A DNA stretch of 64,000 bases from Winogradskyella psychrotolerans (GTDB lineage Bacteria; Bacteroidota; Bacteroidia; Flavobacteriales; Flavobacteriaceae): NCBI RefSeq assembly GCF_018860545.1, contig NZ_JAHKPN010000042.1, positions 1-64,000 of the forward strand, given 5' to 3'. A program made the position numbers and the translations under genes. Under the pieces are notes generated by a model that was given only the letters and a program-made list of their open reading frames with translations, had not been told where the DNA came from and ran no database searches. Of this stretch, positions 63,301 through 64,000 are shown piece by piece (positions within the stretch are counted from its first letter, which is position 1; every line of letters starts with the position of its first letter).

Positions 63301-63409
63301 AGTAAAGGACGAAGAAGCCGAAAACGGAAATTACTACTACACATTTACAGCCAAGACATTTTATGGCAACGAAATTAAGAAACAAGGAGCTTTTGTATTT
63401 ATCAGATAA
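57353..63409 (+). CDS. Giant SprB-like gliding adhesin with PKD, Ig-like and SprB repeats, T9SS type B sorting
   Basis: A 2018-residue surface protein from ATG 57353 (a GTG at 57347 would add two residues). It starts with a hydrophobic export signal (about 5-25). PKD-type domains follow (about 142-710, with WDFGDGNTS and DWEFGDSSS). Next are a PKD-like module (about 710-800), four tandem Ig-like repeats (about 803-1187) and a second PKD-like module (to about 1282). About seven SprB-type repeats come next (1283-1836, pattern GG.PPY.Y.W...AGTY.LTVTD..GC). It ends with a PKD domain and the gliding motility C-terminal domain (about 1926-2018: MPDAFTPNGDGVND, WDGKVKDEEAENGNYYYTF). It is probably moved along the surface or used in adhesion, and is followed after 7 nt by the porP/sprF gene. 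Confidence 0.94.
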   Translation: MGKIKFRLLTVVGLAFGIIGAVNISDIALFNKNRLEITDVKSVRMAPNATIAGTTTVCHNESPQPEITFTGSAGSAPYTFTYTINGGSNQTITTGGTDTSVSISVNTNVIGSFVYELVSVRDSSNTTSPANGSATVTVAAPPTVNFTFNDDTCSGTPVNFSSTVTGNGPFTYDWEFGDSSSSTNENPSHSYDAFGCGFSNFSVTLTVTDSNGCTKTRTKPISIKQRPNLSFEDLNAQFLPFDNCGNNTVDPTYTVDVGNVSPSDSCVTSYDINWGDGSSETNITFPITHTYNVLGSFDMVITGYGTNGCITNDTYLVKNSSNPGGNVSNPGNTTNLCLPVDDLGFTIADWGENPQDTTYFVDYGDGTQETFTQGNLIAASLDYDPANPSAASPFPLNHIYTESSCPNPGYIISLNISTSCGNTISTAGPITLLSLPEVDFEFETPGCLNTEIQFTNTTENGYGPNCTEQANHVWDFGDGNTSDLESPTHTYTSPGTYTVTLTEENFCGATPPVSKTICIEPELVPSFSLSDTSGCIPFDLNISNTTDLSQSCGSDTYLWEVIYTSEFCGTSESYNFTGGTDENSENPSIQFDTAGTYEIVMTATNSCGDFQTSQFIEVKRPPTVTLDPIEDACGSLTFNPVATVETCAPASDTITYSWLFPGGSPATSDQLDPGTISYTTVGDYTVTFSITNSCGTTTETETFSINDSPTITNTDLVQTICSGASTAAILITSDDPSTTFNWTSNNPVGLSGYAPSGIGSTIPVQTIINTTTSPITLIYTVTPEIDGCEGLPFDFEIIVEPAPLITVQPISNGVCQNGTTDDLSVAYQGTGTPVYQWYENTVNDTSSGTAIAGATSATFSPPTDTVGITYYYVIITFSSGGCNEIISDTAEIEVANAPQIDTQPISTQSICIGGNSEELEVIISGGSGTATYQWFSNTINSNSGGTLISGATASTYTPPVFNTIGTFYYYVEVSFVSNGCSMLISDVSEIEVVDDPEITIEPLDFQSLCQNSAVEDLEVVVSGGLGNLSYQWYVNTANNTTSGTVIAGATSNIYTPPGSAVGTLFYYCIITQDVSGCEVISAIAEVEISAGAQFSAQPILDELCLGETTPALTVAYTNGTGTATYQWYQNIDDNTLTGTAIPGATTNTYNPNVDTVGSMHYYAIITFSSGGCTEIISETAEIIVNETPLIANSEVLICSGNTFVFLPDTSDTVPLNTVYTWTTPVVSPIGSITGATEQLTPIATVSQFLENTTTTPATVTYTVTPVSGNCPGLPFEVEVIVNPSISVMSTETHNLCYQVNTGSIEIVIVGGIPFSTGSDYNITWTGPNGFSSTDQDIFNLEAGDYTLDIEDDGGCPYSEIITITEPDELVFSAIDFDVETISCFGANDGEIGIDVSGGTPPYVYTWTLNGSPFSTDEDVSNIGPGDYNISVTDANSCGPIEYDFTFEEPAELEVTLDAKTDVLCYGDATGIIAVNVIGGRTDYNYVWSGPNGFSSTNQNIDTLIAGTYNLTVTDRSGCIDTLEVEILENDQIEIDLTVTQMVCYGDNDGSIVINSISGGVAPYTIAWSNLGTGNSQTNLSGGTYTITITDAENCERQFPVVIDEPPVFLIDPVVTQMTCAGENDGSITLNFVGGVDPVNLVWDDDATAGTERNNLAPGMYTVTITDGVPCEIQESFTIFDILPLELSATLTNALDCEDPNSGAINLLIQGGTPPFDVLWSNGEVTEDLSAIPPNTYVAAVTDANGCTIEGSWEVTRFEPLVLHVEEEVDVNCDTKTINQTFIAMASGGVPPFQYNWSSGTVSGVNNEFMTTDANGLVILEVTDSFGCSINYTFNVELTTLGDADFDTTSYGYLNYGIYAIQDPIEFINEATGHYETILWDFGDGSFSGEENPIHTYFTPGSYEVKQTVTYPYGCVYEKSITLSIEEGYKLIMPDAFTPNGDGVNDFFGPVFIGLNSLEMNVYDTWGSLIYNETGDAIRGWDGKVKDEEAENGNYYYTFTAKTFYGNEIKKQGAFVFIR
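59758..60912 (+). repeat. Four tandem ~95-codon Ig-like repeats inside the SprB-like gene
   Basis: Unit starts near 59758, 60040, 60335 and 60621. Each unit reads roughly QPI..LC-[QLI]-G...L.V...G.G...YQWY.N...SGT.I.GAT...Y.PP...G..YYY..[IV]...GC...IS..AEIEV. The units differ enough in bases to be old duplications rather than a perfect repeat. Confidence 0.85.
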
Positions 63410-63416
63410 AACCGAA

Positions 63417-64000
63417 ATGACATTGAAAAGATTTATAATTATAATAGTGGTTTTAATTGGTTTAAGAGTTCATGCTCAGGACCCGATTTTTACGCAGTCA
63501 AACTATATTCAAGAAACCATGAATCCTGGATTCTCAGGTTTTGAGGATAGTGATAGACTTGCAGCCGGAGTAGTAACCAGAACCCAGTGGCCAAATTTAG
63601 ACTTAAGAGTAGATACGCAATATGCTTATCTCAATAAATCGTTTGATTATGGACCAAGTTTAGGTTTTGGAGTGGGAGTAAATTTTCTAAGACAGCACGA
63701 AGCATTTAGCGATTACAATTATTATCAATTGAATGTCAATTATGCCCATCGCGTAAACTTAGATGGAGGTTGGTATTTTAGACCGGCTTTAGAGGTTGGT
63801 TTAGGGTTTAAAGACGTTGGGTTTAATAACCTCACGTTGGCAGATCAAATAAATATTAACTCAGGAATTGTAAGTCCTGTATCCGTAGACCCGTTGAGTA
63901 ATACTGTAGATAATGTGTTTTTTGGAGATATTTCTGCAGGAGTTGTTTTTGAGAAACAGGAGTTTAATGGTATAACTTATTGGTTTGGTGCTTCAGCCAA
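63417..64000 (+). CDS. PorP/SprF family type IX secretion outer membrane protein (truncated by window end)
   Basis: The first 194 complete codons (plus 2 bases) of a beta-barrel protein of the PorP/SprF family. It has a signal peptide (about 1-21, ending VHAQ) then the family start DPIFTQSNYIQETMNPGFSGFEDSDRLAAGVVTRTQWPN, followed by barrel strands such as YGPSLGFGVGVNFLRQ. SprF in Flavobacterium is needed for secretion of SprB, and its gene directly follows sprB. Here it starts 7 nt after the SprB-like gene, so the two are surely coupled. The gene continues past 64000. Confidence 0.95.
   Translation, partial: MTLKRFIIIIVVLIGLRVHAQDPIFTQSNYIQETMNPGFSGFEDSDRLAAGVVTRTQWPNLDLRVDTQYAYLNKSFDYGPSLGFGVGVNFLRQHEAFSDYNYYQLNVNYAHRVNLDGGWYFRPALEVGLGFKDVGFNNLTLADQININSGIVSPVSVDPLSNTVDNVFFGDISAGVVFEKQEFNGITYWFGASA

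Noticed and set aside
57353-63409. Perfect DNA tandem repeats or CRISPR-like array in the repetitive adhesin gene
   Set aside because: Repeats are protein-level only, about 95 codons long and diverged; no short identical units with spacers.

Overview
The window is a contiguous piece of a low-GC chromosome from the family Flavobacteriaceae (phylum Bacteroidota). I infer this from the AT-rich sequence, the many TAnnTTTG-type -7 promoter boxes, type IX secretion system (T9SS) sorting domains, a SprB-like gliding adhesin followed by a PorP/SprF gene, a hybrid two-component regulator, DUF4252 lipoproteins, and the order rpsF-rpsR-rplI. I cannot name a genus from the sequence alone. No tRNA, rRNA, CRISPR array, prophage or insertion sequence was seen.

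Layout. 0-4.3 kb: one giant hybrid two-component regulator. 4.3-10.7 kb: a vitamin B12 uptake locus, with an ABC importer on the minus strand and, divergently, a cobalamin riboswitch, a BtuB-like TonB receptor and a BtuG-like surface propeller. 10.8-14.8 kb: an S41 protease, then an ECF sigma factor operon with a membrane anti-sigma-like protein and two DUF4252 proteins. 14.5-18.2 kb: purB with two small neighbours, and a glycosyltransferase. 18.2-21.4 kb: an aromatic/organic arsenical resistance operon (arsR, arsE, osmC, arsP, arsF, arsG). 21.5-25.3 kb: a TetR regulator and the four-gene operon below it (exported haloacid dehalogenase, SDR, lipoprotein, peroxiredoxin), linked by two matching palindromic operators. 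25.3-38.9 kb: mainly housekeeping and RNA-related genes (XRE regulator pair, RluA pseudouridine synthase, sirtuin, TrmH, DEAD-box helicase, rdgB, prolyl oligopeptidase, hpf, rlmH, nadC, yihY).

38.9-53.6 kb: a LytS/LytTR two-component pair, a three-gene cluster of secreted proteins of unknown role, DUF2147, priA, an orphan LytTR regulator, the rpsF-rpsR-rplI operon, a GDPD lipoprotein, a MacB-type permease and hisS. 53.6-64 kb: T9SS cargo, namely a LamG protein with a type A sorting domain and, divergently, a 2018-residue SprB-like protein with a gliding-motility C-terminal domain, then a porP/sprF gene cut by the window end.

Working together: the B12 genes form a complete import route from the surface lipoprotein through the outer membrane receptor to the periplasmic binding protein and ABC importer. 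The ars genes combine sensing, reduction and efflux. The TetR block looks like a self-contained stress or detoxification regulon, and with the adjacent ars operon it makes a 7-kb accessory-like detoxification region. The most notable signals are the twin TetR operators, the ECF promoter that fires directly onto a tiny leader ORF coupled to the sigma gene, a pseudouridine synthase gene whose family N-terminus has no ATG/GTG/TTG start, and the modular SprB-like adhesin.
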